Positions 8,036 through 17,535 of a DNA stretch of 64,000 bases are shown one piece after another (position 1 is the stretch's first letter; the number at the start of each line of letters is the position of its first letter). Source of the DNA: Jidongwangia harbinensis. Its GTDB lineage: Bacteria; Actinomycetota; Actinomycetes; Mycobacteriales; Micromonosporaceae. The stretch lies in the NCBI RefSeq assembly GCF_020216025.1, contig NZ_JAIWNC010000011.1, positions 186,001 to 250,000 of the forward strand, read 5' to 3'. A program made the position numbers and the translations under genes. The notes under the pieces were generated by a model. That model was not told where the DNA came from. It did no database searches and worked only from the letters and a program-made list of their open reading frames with translations.

Positions 8036-8087
8036 CGCCGTTCGCCCGGGCACCGCTGCCGTGCCGCTCGGCGGTGGGCCGGCTCAT
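8025..8087 (-). CDS. Possible 20-residue ORF bridging ssd and tadA
   Basis: ATG at 8087 overlaps the ssd stop by ATGA, and its own TGA overlaps the tadA ATG at 8028 by ATGA. The peptide is MSRPTAERHGSGARANGAPA, with no recognisable function. It lies in neither the ssd nor the tadA frame. It may be a translational relay keeping ribosomes coupled from ssd to tadA, or the remnant of an older tadA start displaced by repeat-length change. Confidence 0.4.
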   Translation of the reverse strand: MSRPTAERHGSGARANGAPA

Positions 8088-9223
8088 GCCGCGGTCTCGG
8101 TTCGGTGGGCGCCGGTGAGCTGGTCGATCAGCCGCTTACACAACTCGGCCAGGGGCCCGCGTCCACCGGCCGCCGGTGCCTCGCCCCGTTCCAGGGCCTG
8201 GCACAGCGCCGCTTCCGGGCGCAGCGTCCCGGCCAGCGGCAACCCGAGCGCCCGCGCCACCTCCCGGCTCTTGAGCCGGCCGGGTGACGGCCCGCGCACC
8301 ACCACCGACAGGTCCCGGCAGTGCACGAGCACGGTGCTCGCGATCCGCGCGGCGGCCGCCGTCGCGCGCAGCTCGGCCGGCACCACCAGCACCGCCCGGT
8401 CGGCGGCCTGCAGCGCCAGCGTGGCAGCGTCGTCGAGCTGCCGGGGCAGGTCGGTGACGATGACGTCGCGGCCCCGTCGCGCGGCGTCGAGGGTGGCCGC
8501 CATCGCCTCGCCGGGCACCGGCTGCGGCTCGTCCCGGGCGAACGACAGCAGCACCAGGTCACCGCGGTGCGGCAGGGCCTGCAGCAGCGCGGGCGGGTCC
8601 ACCCGCCCGCCGGCGTCGGCCAGGGCGGGCCAGCGCAGGCCGTCCACCTGCTCCCAGCCGAGCACCAGGTCCAGGCCGCCGCCCAGGGGATCGGCGTCGA
8701 CCAGCAGGGTGCGCAGGCCCGCCCGGACGGCGGTGACCGCCAGGCCGCCGGCGAGGATGCTGGCGCCGGCCCCGCCGCGTCCGCCGATGACCGCGAGCAC
8801 CCGCCCGTCGGACGGCAGGCCGGGCCGCTCGGTGAAGCGGTCCACCAGCCAGGGTTCGGCCGCGGGCAGCATGGCCACGTGTTCGGCCCCGAGCAACTGG
8901 GCGACGTTCCAGGTGGCGTCGGGCCCGTCGCCCCGGCCGACGATCACCACGTGCGGGCGGCGCGGCAGCCGGGCGCGCAGGCAGGGCTCGGCCTGGTCCG
9001 TGCCGATCAGCACCAGGGGCGCGGCGGCGAACCGGGGCCGGGCGGTGGCCGGGTCGGGCGCCACGTCGACGTCGGTGCCGCCGGCAGCGGCCAGGCGAAG
9101 CAGATCGTCCAGCAGGTCGCCGTCGGCGGTGACCACGAGGGGCCGGCGCGGGCCGGATCGGACAGCGGTACGGGCAGGCATCGCGGCGCCTCCAGCGGCG
9201 GATCGGGTGGCTCGGGCACACAC
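8084..9223 (-). CDS. ssd: Septum site-determining protein Ssd (TadZ/CpaE-like)
   Basis: A 379-residue CpaE/MinD-like protein (Rv3660c family). An N-terminal receiver-like domain (VVTADGDLLDDLLRLAAAGG onward) is followed by a P-loop domain with the deviant Walker A GGRGGAGAS (about residues 142-150) in place of GKGGxGKT. The invariant Lys of MinD is absent, as is usual in Ssd/TadZ proteins. TTLLVDADPLGGGLD-like and DLPRQLDD segments follow. In mycobacteria Ssd affects septum placement; TadZ homologues localise the Tad machinery to the pole. First gene of the tad operon; ATG at 9223. Two DnaA-box sequences lie 46-73 bp upstream. Confidence 0.85.
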   Translation of the reverse strand: MCARATRSAAGGAAMPARTAVRSGPRRPLVVTADGDLLDDLLRLAAAGGTDVDVAPDPATARPRFAAAPLVLIGTDQAEPCLRARLPRRPHVVIVGRGDGPDATWNVAQLLGAEHVAMLPAAEPWLVDRFTERPGLPSDGRVLAVIGGRGGAGASILAGGLAVTAVRAGLRTLLVDADPLGGGLDLVLGWEQVDGLRWPALADAGGRVDPPALLQALPHRGDLVLLSFARDEPQPVPGEAMAATLDAARRGRDVIVTDLPRQLDDAATLALQAADRAVLVVPAELRATAAAARIASTVLVHCRDLSVVVRGPSPGRLKSREVARALGLPLAGTLRPEAALCQALERGEAPAAGGRGPLAELCKRLIDQLTGAHRTETAA

Positions 9224-9268
9224 CGTCGCGGCCGGACGGCACGGCCCTCAACCCGGATCGCGGCTCCC

Positions 9269-9296
9269 TGTGGACAACTTCTCCACCTGTGGACAA
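9269..9296. promoter_or_regulatory. Two direct DnaA-box sequences upstream of ssd
   Basis: TGTGGACAA at 9269-9277 and again at 9288-9296, the exact complement of TTGTCCACA, the preferred DnaA box of high-GC actinobacteria. The 19-bp spacing and the position just upstream of ssd suggest regulatory binding. Sequence match only. Confidence 0.5.
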
Positions 9297-9345
9297 CGCC
9301 CGCGCCGCCCGCCGACGTGCTATCCGGACGGGCGACCGTCGCTCC

Positions 9346-9537
9346 CGCCAGGAGCGCACCCGGCCAGCGGCGCACCCAGCCAGGAGCACACCCAGCCAGA
9401 AGCACACCCAGCCAGAAGCACACCCAGCCAGAAGCACACCCAGCCAGAAGCACACCCAGCCAGAAGCACACCCAGCCAGAAGCACACCCAGCCAGAAGCA
9501 CACCCAGCCAGGTGTGAATCCGGCCAGGAGTGAACCC
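9346..9537. repeat. 16-bp tandem repeat array (12 units)
   Basis: Twelve uninterrupted 16-bp units in perfect phase. The central eight (9378-9505) are essentially identical to AGCCAGAAGCACACCC; two outer units on each side are degenerate. Since 16 is not a multiple of three, the array reads through all frames without stops, giving spurious ORFs. It lies between divergent ssd and the STAS gene. Confidence 0.95.
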
Positions 9538-9587
9538 GGCCGCCGTTGGGTATGTTGTTGGGCCTACCCGGACCCGATGGAGTTGGC

Positions 9588-9962
9588 ATGGATAACCCGA
9601 TCCGGAGCGAGCTGGCCGATGACGGCACAGCCACCGTCGCCGTGCTCGGTGAGATCGACTTCTCCAACGCCGACGAGGTCGCGCAGGGCATTCGTGACGT
9701 GGTCGCCGAGTGGTCGCCGCCGACCGTGTGGGTGGACCTGCGGGACGCCTCGTTCATCGATTCGACCGGGCTCGGTGCCCTGATCGAGGGCTATCGGGCG
9801 GTCACCGAGTCGGAGGCCCGGTTCGTGGTGGTCAATCCGACCGAGGGCTTCCGGCGGGTCCTGACGCTGACCGGTCTGTGCGAGCTGTTCGGCCTGGCGG
9901 ACCCGGAGCAGGACGCCGACTCCGGCACCTCGTTTCAGTCCACCCAGGCGACCGGGACCTGA
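9588..9962 (+). CDS. STAS-domain anti-sigma factor antagonist
   Basis: A 124-residue STAS protein starting MDNPIRSELA at ATG 9588; an in-frame ATG at 9546 would add 14 unconserved residues, so the downstream start is preferred (weak GGAG 7 nt upstream). The phospho-acceptor motif is FIDSTGLGALIEG (about residues 55-67), with the Ser of the DSTG core intact. It differs from BldG in sequence and has no anti-sigma gene next to it, so its partner kinase must be encoded elsewhere. Probably a soluble partner-switching regulator. Two strong hairpins follow its stop. Confidence 0.85.
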   Translation: MDNPIRSELADDGTATVAVLGEIDFSNADEVAQGIRDVVAEWSPPTVWVDLRDASFIDSTGLGALIEGYRAVTESEARFVVVNPTEGFRRVLTLTGLCELFGLADPEQDADSGTSFQSTQATGT

Positions 9963-9975
9963 TCCCGGATAGGAG

Positions 9976-10005
9976 ACGACCCCCGTCGGGGGAGACGGGG
10001 GTCGT
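9976..10005 (+). terminator. Terminator hairpin after STAS gene
   Basis: Perfect 12-bp stem (9976-9987 with 9994-10005) and 6-nt loop, 14 bp after the stop. No T-tract, as is common in actinomycetes. Confidence 0.75.
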
Positions 10006-10010
10006 CAACA

Positions 10011-10040
10011 GATTCGGCTCCGGGGGGGTCGAGCCGAATC
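10011..10040 (+). terminator. Second tandem hairpin
   Basis: Perfect 10-bp stem (10011-10020 with 10031-10040) and 10-nt loop, only 5 bp beyond the first hairpin. Likely reinforces termination. Confidence 0.6.
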
Positions 10041-10294
10041 GGCCTCGGTGATCACGGGGGGCGCAACCACCGAGAGAACTGTGTGTGTCGGAAGCGACCA
10101 GGCTGCTCTTTGTCCGCGGATCTGGCAACGTGAATCCTTGTCGCACGATAAGCATGCCTCAGTCACGCGCTACCGTCGAGTGCCGATTGTGACTCAGTGC
10201 GACGTTCCTGGGCACCTCTGCCCTTCTGCCGGGTGTGCTGCACGCAGTGCCAGCCCCCACGCGGCCGGGCGCGGTGCGGCTACACTTTCGGCCC

Positions 10295-11095
10295 GTGGGC
10301 CTCAGCGCCGCGTTTTTCGACCTCGACAAGACCGTCATCGCCAAGTCCAGCGCGCTGGCCTTCGGACGGCCTTTCTATCGCGATGGCCTGATCAGCCGGC
10401 GCGACGTGGTGAAGTCCGCCTACGCCCAGCTGATGTTCCGCCTGGGCGGCACGGACGAGCAGACCATGGCGCGCACCCGGGACTACCTCGCGGCCCTCTG
10501 CAAGGGCTGGTCGGTGGAGCAGGTCCAGCAGATCGTCGCGGAGGCGCTGGACGAGCTGATCAATCCGTACGTGTACGCGGAGGCCGCGGTCCTGATCGGC
10601 GAGCACCAGGCCGCCGGGCGGGACGTGGTGCTGGTCTCGGCGTCCGGTGACGAGATGGTCCGCCCGATCGGCGCCCTGCTCGGGGTGACCGACGTGATCG
10701 CCACCCGGATGACCATCGTGGACGGCCGGTACAGCGGCGAGGTGGAGTTCTACGCCGCCGGGACCAGCAAGGTCGACGGGGTCAAGGAGCTGGCCGCCGA
10801 ACGGGGCTACGATCTGGCCGAATGCTTCGCGTACTCGGATTCCAGCAGTGATCTTCCCCTGCTGGAGGCGGTCGGGCATCCGAGTGCGGTGAATCCGGAC
10901 CGGAGCCTGCGCCGGGTGGCGACCGAGCGGTCCTGGCCAATCCTGGCGTTCCGGCACCCGGTGCCACTGGGACGCCGGCTGCGTGACCGTCCGGCGGTGC
11001 CGGTCGCGGCCGCCGCGCTCGGCGTCGGCGTGGGAGTCGCGATCGGGATCGCGATCTACGGCCGGCACCGCCGCACCCGCGCCGCGGTCACCTGA
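10295..11095 (+). CDS. HAD-IB phosphatase, SerB1-like, membrane-anchored
   Basis: A 266-residue HAD-superfamily subfamily IB hydrolase (Rv3661/SerB1-like). Motif I is FFDLDKTVI (nucleophile and acid/base Asp), motif II VLVSASGDE, motif III Lys in GTSKVDG, and motif IV YSDSSSDLPLL. All catalytic residues are present, so it is expected to hydrolyse a small phosphomonoester. Residues about 230-255 form a C-terminal membrane helix (VPVAAAALGVGVGVAIGIAI) with basic residues after it, giving a membrane anchor. GTG at 10295 is chosen because TACACT at 10281-10286 sits 8 nt upstream as a -10 box for a leaderless mRNA, and upstream in-frame codons are unconserved. Confidence 0.87.
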   Translation: MGLSAAFFDLDKTVIAKSSALAFGRPFYRDGLISRRDVVKSAYAQLMFRLGGTDEQTMARTRDYLAALCKGWSVEQVQQIVAEALDELINPYVYAEAAVLIGEHQAAGRDVVLVSASGDEMVRPIGALLGVTDVIATRMTIVDGRYSGEVEFYAAGTSKVDGVKELAAERGYDLAECFAYSDSSSDLPLLEAVGHPSAVNPDRSLRRVATERSWPILAFRHPVPLGRRLRDRPAVPVAAAALGVGVGVAIGIAIYGRHRRTRAAVT

Positions 11096-11394
11096 CATAC
11101 CGATGCCCATCAATGGGAAGCGTCTGACTGATTCCGGTAAGTCCAAATTTGCGCGCGAAACCATGGCGATCAAGATGGGAACGGCGTAGAAAGAAATCGC
11201 GGGGCCGGGAGACCGGATCCCGTGCACGGCCACCGGGAACCCACGCGCGATCAGCCACGGCAGGCACGTTGCGGCGGGACCGCCACCAGTTGGCGGACTG
11301 TCGACAACGACCCAGGTGCACGCTTGATAACCCGGTCGGACGCGCAAAGATCGGCGCCTCGTTGCGGGGCGCCGTTCTTACGTCCCGGGCTCTC
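11096..11394. other. 299-bp spacer with one terminator-like hairpin
   Basis: No convincing gene. A 28-codon frame (11103-11189) is Lys-rich but has no ribosome site. The first 90 bp are distinctly less GC-rich than the surroundings. The hairpin at 11352-11374 (7-bp stem, 9-nt loop, then TTCTTA) probably terminates transcripts arriving from either side. Confidence 0.5.
11352..11374. terminator. Bidirectional terminator between convergent genes
   Basis: CGGCGCC and GGCGCCG arms around a 9-nt loop, followed on the plus strand by TTCTTA. It lies between the HAD gene and the convergent PH-like gene. Confidence 0.5.
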
Positions 11395-11871
11395 TCAGTG
11401 GCTCAGCGCGGCCAAATGCCGGTTGCGCAGTTCGTGGTAGACGGCGCGGAACACCTTCGGCCGGGAGTGGAAGTCCACGCCCTGGGCCCAGAGTTCGGTG
11501 TTCACCATGCTGCCGTCGCGGCGCTCGATCAGCACGGTCAGCCCGCTCTCGACCTCCCACGGGCCGAGCCGGTGCGCCGCCTTGTGCAGCCGGACATGGG
11601 CGACGTCCCGCCACTGCAGGGTGCGCGACCGGAGCAGGCCGCGGATGTGCAGGCCGCGCTCGCCGACGTACGCGCCCATCTGCAGGATCCGCCACGCGCC
11701 CAGTACCCACACCGCGGCCAGCACGCACGCCAGCACCCGGACGCCGGACCCGGTGACGTCGAACTGCTGCACCGACGTCCAGCCGAGGAGTCCGAGCGCG
11801 GCGGCCTCCCAGCCGATCACCAGCCACCGGCCGGTTCCGGGTGTGTAAGGACGGACCCACGTGTCGCTCAC
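11395..11871 (-). CDS. PH-like membrane protein of unknown role
   Basis: A 158-residue protein with two N-terminal membrane helices (LVIGWEAAALGLLGW and VLACVLAAVWVLGAWRI, about residues 16-32 and 45-62), then a beta-rich segment (VGERGLHIRGLLRSRTLQWRD onward) resembling bacterial PH-domain proteins in which the helices precede the fold. The C-terminal part contains YHELRNRHL. Start is GTG at 11871. No neighbour clearly shares its function, and no ligand or partner can be proposed from the sequence. Confidence 0.6.
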   Translation of the reverse strand: MSDTWVRPYTPGTGRWLVIGWEAAALGLLGWTSVQQFDVTGSGVRVLACVLAAVWVLGAWRILQMGAYVGERGLHIRGLLRSRTLQWRDVAHVRLHKAAHRLGPWEVESGLTVLIERRDGSMVNTELWAQGVDFHSRPKVFRAVYHELRNRHLAALSH

Positions 11872-11919
11872 GGAAACGAGTATGCCAATGCGCCGGGCGG
11901 ACTAACGGGGCATTCCGGA

Positions 11920-12651
11920 CTAGGCGCTGCTGAGTACTTCGTCGGAAATGACGGTGAGTTCGGACGCGGCCGCCTCCACCGCCGTCGCGTAGTGCCGCAG
12001 CCACGACCGGACCCCGTCGGGCGTGCCGGTGGCGTACGCACCGGACGCGCCCACGTACTCCGGCTCCCGGGACAGATGGCCCACCTCCAGCGCGAGCAGA
12101 CCGCGGGGGTCGAGGCCCCGGCCGATCAGCGTGAGCCGCGCCGCGGCCCGGGCCACGATCCCGGCGGGGCCGGCGAACGGGCGCAGCGTGAGCAGTTCCG
12201 CATGGACGATCGCGGCGAGCAGCAGCGGCGGCGTGCGGTCGTTGCCGGCGACCAGGTGCGCCAGCGCGTCGATCCGGTCCGCGCCGGAGGCCAGCCGCCC
12301 CAGGTCCGGGTCCGGCACGACACCCCGCGCGGCCAGCATGTGCAGCCGGGCGAGGGCCTGCCGCGGCGCCCGGGGCCAGAGGTCGACGAGGCCACCCACG
12401 CCCTCGGCCACCCGCAACGCACCCTGGAGCACCGGGTCGGTGACCGTGCCGGCGCGTACCATCTCCAGGTCGTGCCCGTGGCCCTCCAGGGCCGCGCTCG
12501 CCACCGCCGCGCGCAGGCTGGCCTCGGCGGCAACCGGCCCGCCGTGCCGGCGCAGCGCACGGTGCCGCAGCGCGGCGTCGACCTGTTCCCGCGCGGCGGA
12601 GAGGGCGGGGGCGACGTCGGCGAGGTCGAGAAGGGGCGCTAGCGGGTCCAC
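11920..12651 (-). CDS. Fic-fold-like protein with a lost catalytic motif (Rv3662c-like position)
   Basis: A 243-residue, Ala/Leu-rich helical protein starting at GTG 12651. It keeps two Fic landmarks in the right order: an SAALEGH segment (about residues 51-57) resembling the N-terminal S-x-x-E-G region of Fic proteins, and AELLTLRPFAGPAGIVARAAAR (about 150-171) aligned with H-P-F-x-x-G-N-G-R-x-x-R. The catalytic His is replaced by Arg, and the phosphate-binding GNGR is lost. If the alignment is right it cannot AMPylate and may be a structural or regulatory Fic homologue. It follows the SerB1-like gene as Rv3662c does in mycobacteria (from memory). Confidence 0.6.
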   Translation of the reverse strand: MDPLAPLLDLADVAPALSAAREQVDAALRHRALRRHGGPVAAEASLRAAVASAALEGHGHDLEMVRAGTVTDPVLQGALRVAEGVGGLVDLWPRAPRQALARLHMLAARGVVPDPDLGRLASGADRIDALAHLVAGNDRTPPLLLAAIVHAELLTLRPFAGPAGIVARAAARLTLIGRGLDPRGLLALEVGHLSREPEYVGASGAYATGTPDGVRSWLRHYATAVEAAASELTVISDEVLSSA

Positions 12652-12842
12652 CGGCCAACCGTAACGGCACCGCAGGGATGCGCGACGGGGTCCAAAAGTG
12701 GCAGGATTCGCGCAGAAGTGCTCACGTCAACGCCGCTCGGCGCGTGCAGAGTGCGCTACGGCTAGCAGCCCTCGCCCGGCCCAGTCGCCGGAACTAGGGT
12801 GCTGAACAGGTAAATCTTGCAACGGTTAGAGGAGCCGCCCTC

Positions 12843-14852
<2,010 letters not shown>

Positions 14853-14867
14853 CCTCCCCGACCGGCG

Positions 14868-14904
14868 ACGGCGGCAGACCTGGAAGATCAGGGTCTGTCG
14901 CCGT
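14868..14904 (+). terminator. Terminator after acsA
   Basis: 13-bp stem with one mismatch (14868-14880 with 14892-14904) and an 11-nt loop, 16 bp past the acsA stop. Confidence 0.7.
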
Positions 14905-14924
14905 TCGTACGTTATGCCGGTCCT

Positions 14925-14949
14925 CGCATTATGTCGCGACCATAATGCG
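14925..14949. promoter_or_regulatory. Operator-like palindrome upstream of the M6 protease
   Basis: CGCATTATG and CATAATGCG (9 bp each, perfect) separated by 7 bp that contain a further TCGCGA palindrome. AT-rich in a 72% GC genome and placed about 105 bp before the start. A second inverted repeat (AACGATGC at 14962-14969 with GCATCGTT at 14987-14994) follows. Confidence 0.55.
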
Positions 14950-15052
14950 TAACCATCCCCGAACGATGCGTACAACCTCTTCTCTTGCATCGTTGCATTT
15001 GCATACGTTCACGTGAGCCGGAACGCACCGGTCACGTCAACGGAGGTACGTA

Positions 15053-17434
15053 GTGCGCAAAGTGGTCGCAGGGCTGCTCGGCGCCGCGATGGTCACCAGC
15101 GTCGGGATGATGTTCCCGGCGCCCGCCATGGCGGCACCTCCCGCGGAGCCGACACCGGCCAGAGCCGGTAAGAAGGCCCCCGCGGACGATCTCCCGAACC
15201 GTCTCGAGGACAAGCGACGCGAGCTACGCGAGGAAGCCGTCAACGGCGTCCTCAAGGGCACCGTCAAGCCGCAGAAGCGCGGCGCCAGCACGGTCGCCAA
15301 GCTCGGCACCACGTCCGGCCCCGGCGAGACGAACCGCCGCACCGCCAAGGCGGGCCAGGACCAGTACGTCGAGCTGGCCCGGGAGAAGACCGACCGGATC
15401 TTCGTGATCCTGGCCGAGTTCGGCAACGAGCGGCACCCCGACTTCCCGGACGTCGACAGCGACCCGGAGACGGCCGGCCCGACCGTGTTCGACGGGCCGC
15501 TGCACAACTCGATCCCGCAGCCGGACCGCACCCGGGACAACAAGACCATCTGGCAGGCCGACTACAACCGCGCGCACTACGAGCGGATGTACTTCGGCGA
15601 GGGCGCCGGGGTGGAGTCGCTGAAGACCTACTACGAGACGCAGTCGTCCGGGCGCTACAGCGTCGAGGGCGAGATCACCGACTGGGTCAAGGTCCGGTAC
15701 AACGAGGCCCGGTACGGCCGCGACTGCGACATCAACGGCCTCTGCTCCGACCAGTTCATGTGGGAACTCGTCAAGGACGCCGCCAACCAGTGGGTGGCCG
15801 ACCAGCAGGCCGCCGGGCGCACCGCCGCCGAGATCAAGGCGGACCTGGCCGAGTTCGACCAGTGGGACCGGTACGACTTCGACGGCGACGGCGACTTCAA
15901 CGAGTCGGACGGCTACCTCGACCACTTCCAGATCGTCCACGCCGGTGGTGACCAGGCCGACGGCGACCCGTACCAGGGCGAGGACGCGATCTGGGCGCAC
16001 CGCTGGTTCGCGTACGAGACGTCGGCCGGCTCGACCGGGCCGGCGAACAACCTGGCCGGCGGCACCCAGATCGGCGACACCGGGTTCTGGATCGGCGACT
16101 ACACGGTGCAGCCGGAGAACGGCGGCATGCCGGTGTTCGCCCACGAGTACGGGCACGACCTGGGACTGCCGGACGACTACGACACCAGCGGCGCCCTGAA
16201 CAACAACAACGAGTACTGGACGCTGATGGCCCAGCACCGGCTCAGCGACGCCGGTGAGGCCATCGGCACCCGCGCCGGTGACCTCGGCGCCTGGAACAAG
16301 ATGCGGCTCGGCTGGCTGGACTACGAGGTCGTGGTGGCCGGCCAGAAGAAGACCATCGAACTCGGGCCGCAGGAATTCCACACGGCCCGGCCGCAGGCCG
16401 CCGTCGTGGTGCTACCCGACCTGGTGAAGACGACCCAGGTGGGCGCGCCGTTCGCCGGCACGAAACAGTACTTCTCCGGGAACGACAACCGGCTCGACAC
16501 CAAGCTCACCAAGACCGTCAACCTGCGGGCGGCCACCACGGCGTCGCTGGAACTCAAGGCCCGGTACAACATCGAGGAGGACTACGACTACCTGTACTTC
16601 GAGGCGTCCACCGACGGTGTGACCTGGACCGCGCTGAACGGCACCGTGAACGGCAAGCCGTTCGACGTGGACGGCGCCACGCCACCGCGGCCCGCCCTCG
16701 ACGGCAGCAGCAACAACCAGTGGGTCGACATCGCCGTCCCGCTGACCGCGTACGCCGGCAAGACGGTGCAGGTCCGACTCCGCTACAAGACGGACGGCGG
16801 CCTCGCCGCGGGCGGCTTCTTCGGCGACGACCTCACCATCGTGGCGGACGGCACCGCGCAGTCCGTCGACGGCGCGGAGGCCACCCCGACCTGGACCGCG
16901 GCCGGCTTCAGCGTGGTGGGTGCGTCGGTCACCAAGTCCTACGACAACTTCTACATCGCCGGGCACCGCAGCTACGTCTCGTACGACCGGTACCTGAAGA
17001 CCGGTCCGTACAACTACGGCTGGCCGGACAAGCCGCAGTGGGCCGAGCACTTCGCGTACCAGCAGGGCCTGCTGATCTCGTACAGCAATTCGTACTGGAC
17101 GAACAACAACGTCAACGTCCACCCGGGCGAGGGGCGCAACCTGATCATCGACGCGCACCCGCAGGCCATCTACAACCTGCAGGGGCAGCCCTGGCGGGCC
17201 CGGATCCAGCTGTACGACGCGCCGTTCGGTCTGCGCAAGCCCGACTCGTTCACCCTGCACGCCGAGGGCAAGCCGTCGTACATCCGGGGTCAGGCGGCGC
17301 AGCCGCTGTTCGACGACACCAAGGACTACTTCACCGAGGCGATTCCGTGGCACGGCGTGAAGCTGCCCGCGGTCGGCGTCAAGATCCGCGTCGTCGAGGA
17401 GAACGGCACCACCCTGAAGATCCGCATCTCCTGA
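15053..17434 (+). CDS. Secreted M6-family metalloprotease (immune inhibitor A-like)
   Basis: A 793-residue exported protease. A Sec signal peptide (MRKVVAGLLGAAMVTS...) ends at AMA-A near residue 32. A propeptide-like charged segment follows, then the catalytic domain with the zinc motif HEYGHDLGLPDD (about residues 362-373; H-E-x-x-H-x-x-G-x-x-D), preceded by acidic DGDGDFNESDGYLD resembling a calcium loop. The C-terminal half contains a MAM/jelly-roll-like region common in immune inhibitor A proteins. It is expected to degrade extracellular protein. GTG at 15053 has GGAGGT 7 nt upstream. Its promoter region has two palindromes, and a strong terminator follows. Confidence 0.92.
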   Translation: MRKVVAGLLGAAMVTSVGMMFPAPAMAAPPAEPTPARAGKKAPADDLPNRLEDKRRELREEAVNGVLKGTVKPQKRGASTVAKLGTTSGPGETNRRTAKAGQDQYVELAREKTDRIFVILAEFGNERHPDFPDVDSDPETAGPTVFDGPLHNSIPQPDRTRDNKTIWQADYNRAHYERMYFGEGAGVESLKTYYETQSSGRYSVEGEITDWVKVRYNEARYGRDCDINGLCSDQFMWELVKDAANQWVADQQAAGRTAAEIKADLAEFDQWDRYDFDGDGDFNESDGYLDHFQIVHAGGDQADGDPYQGEDAIWAHRWFAYETSAGSTGPANNLAGGTQIGDTGFWIGDYTVQPENGGMPVFAHEYGHDLGLPDDYDTSGALNNNNEYWTLMAQHRLSDAGEAIGTRAGDLGAWNKMRLGWLDYEVVVAGQKKTIELGPQEFHTARPQAAVVVLPDLVKTTQVGAPFAGTKQYFSGNDNRLDTKLTKTVNLRAATTASLELKARYNIEEDYDYLYFEASTDGVTWTALNGTVNGKPFDVDGATPPRPALDGSSNNQWVDIAVPLTAYAGKTVQVRLRYKTDGGLAAGGFFGDDLTIVADGTAQSVDGAEATPTWTAAGFSVVGASVTKSYDNFYIAGHRSYVSYDRYLKTGPYNYGWPDKPQWAEHFAYQQGLLISYSNSYWTNNNVNVHPGEGRNLIIDAHPQAIYNLQGQPWRARIQLYDAPFGLRKPDSFTLHAEGKPSYIRGQAAQPLFDDTKDYFTEAIPWHGVKLPAVGVKIRVVEENGTTLKIRIS

Positions 17435-17441
17435 CCGCGTC

Positions 17442-17476
17442 CGGGCGCCCGGGAGGCAGGACTTCCCGGGCGCCCG
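17442..17476 (+). terminator. Strong terminator after the M6 protease
   Basis: Perfect 13-bp stem (17442-17454 with 17464-17476) and 9-nt loop, 7 bp beyond the stop. Confidence 0.8.
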
Positions 17477-17535
17477 ACCGCGTTCGAACACGCCGCGTAA
17501 CCTCCGGCGAGCGTCGTGCGCGTAGCCTGTCCGGC

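Noticed and set aside
9269..9296. Origin of replication suggested by DnaA boxes
   Set aside because: Only two boxes, no dnaA/dnaN/gyrB neighbourhood and no AT-rich unwinding region.
9007..9517. Long open frames on both strands with repeating LAGCASGWV or SQKHTQPEAH peptides
   Set aside because: They are the 16-bp array read in its three frames; no ribosome site, and the sense of the repeat is non-coding.
9346..9537. Possible CRISPR array
   Set aside because: Units are 16 bp and contiguous, with no unique spacers and no cas genes.
11103..11189. 28-codon Lys-rich ORF after the HAD gene
   Set aside because: No ribosome binding site or -10 for a leaderless start, and no recognisable feature beyond local AT-richness.
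15224..16381. Long antisense ORFs opposite the M6 protease, nuo and other genes
   Set aside because: They are shadows caused by GC-rich codon bias, with compositionally biased translations.
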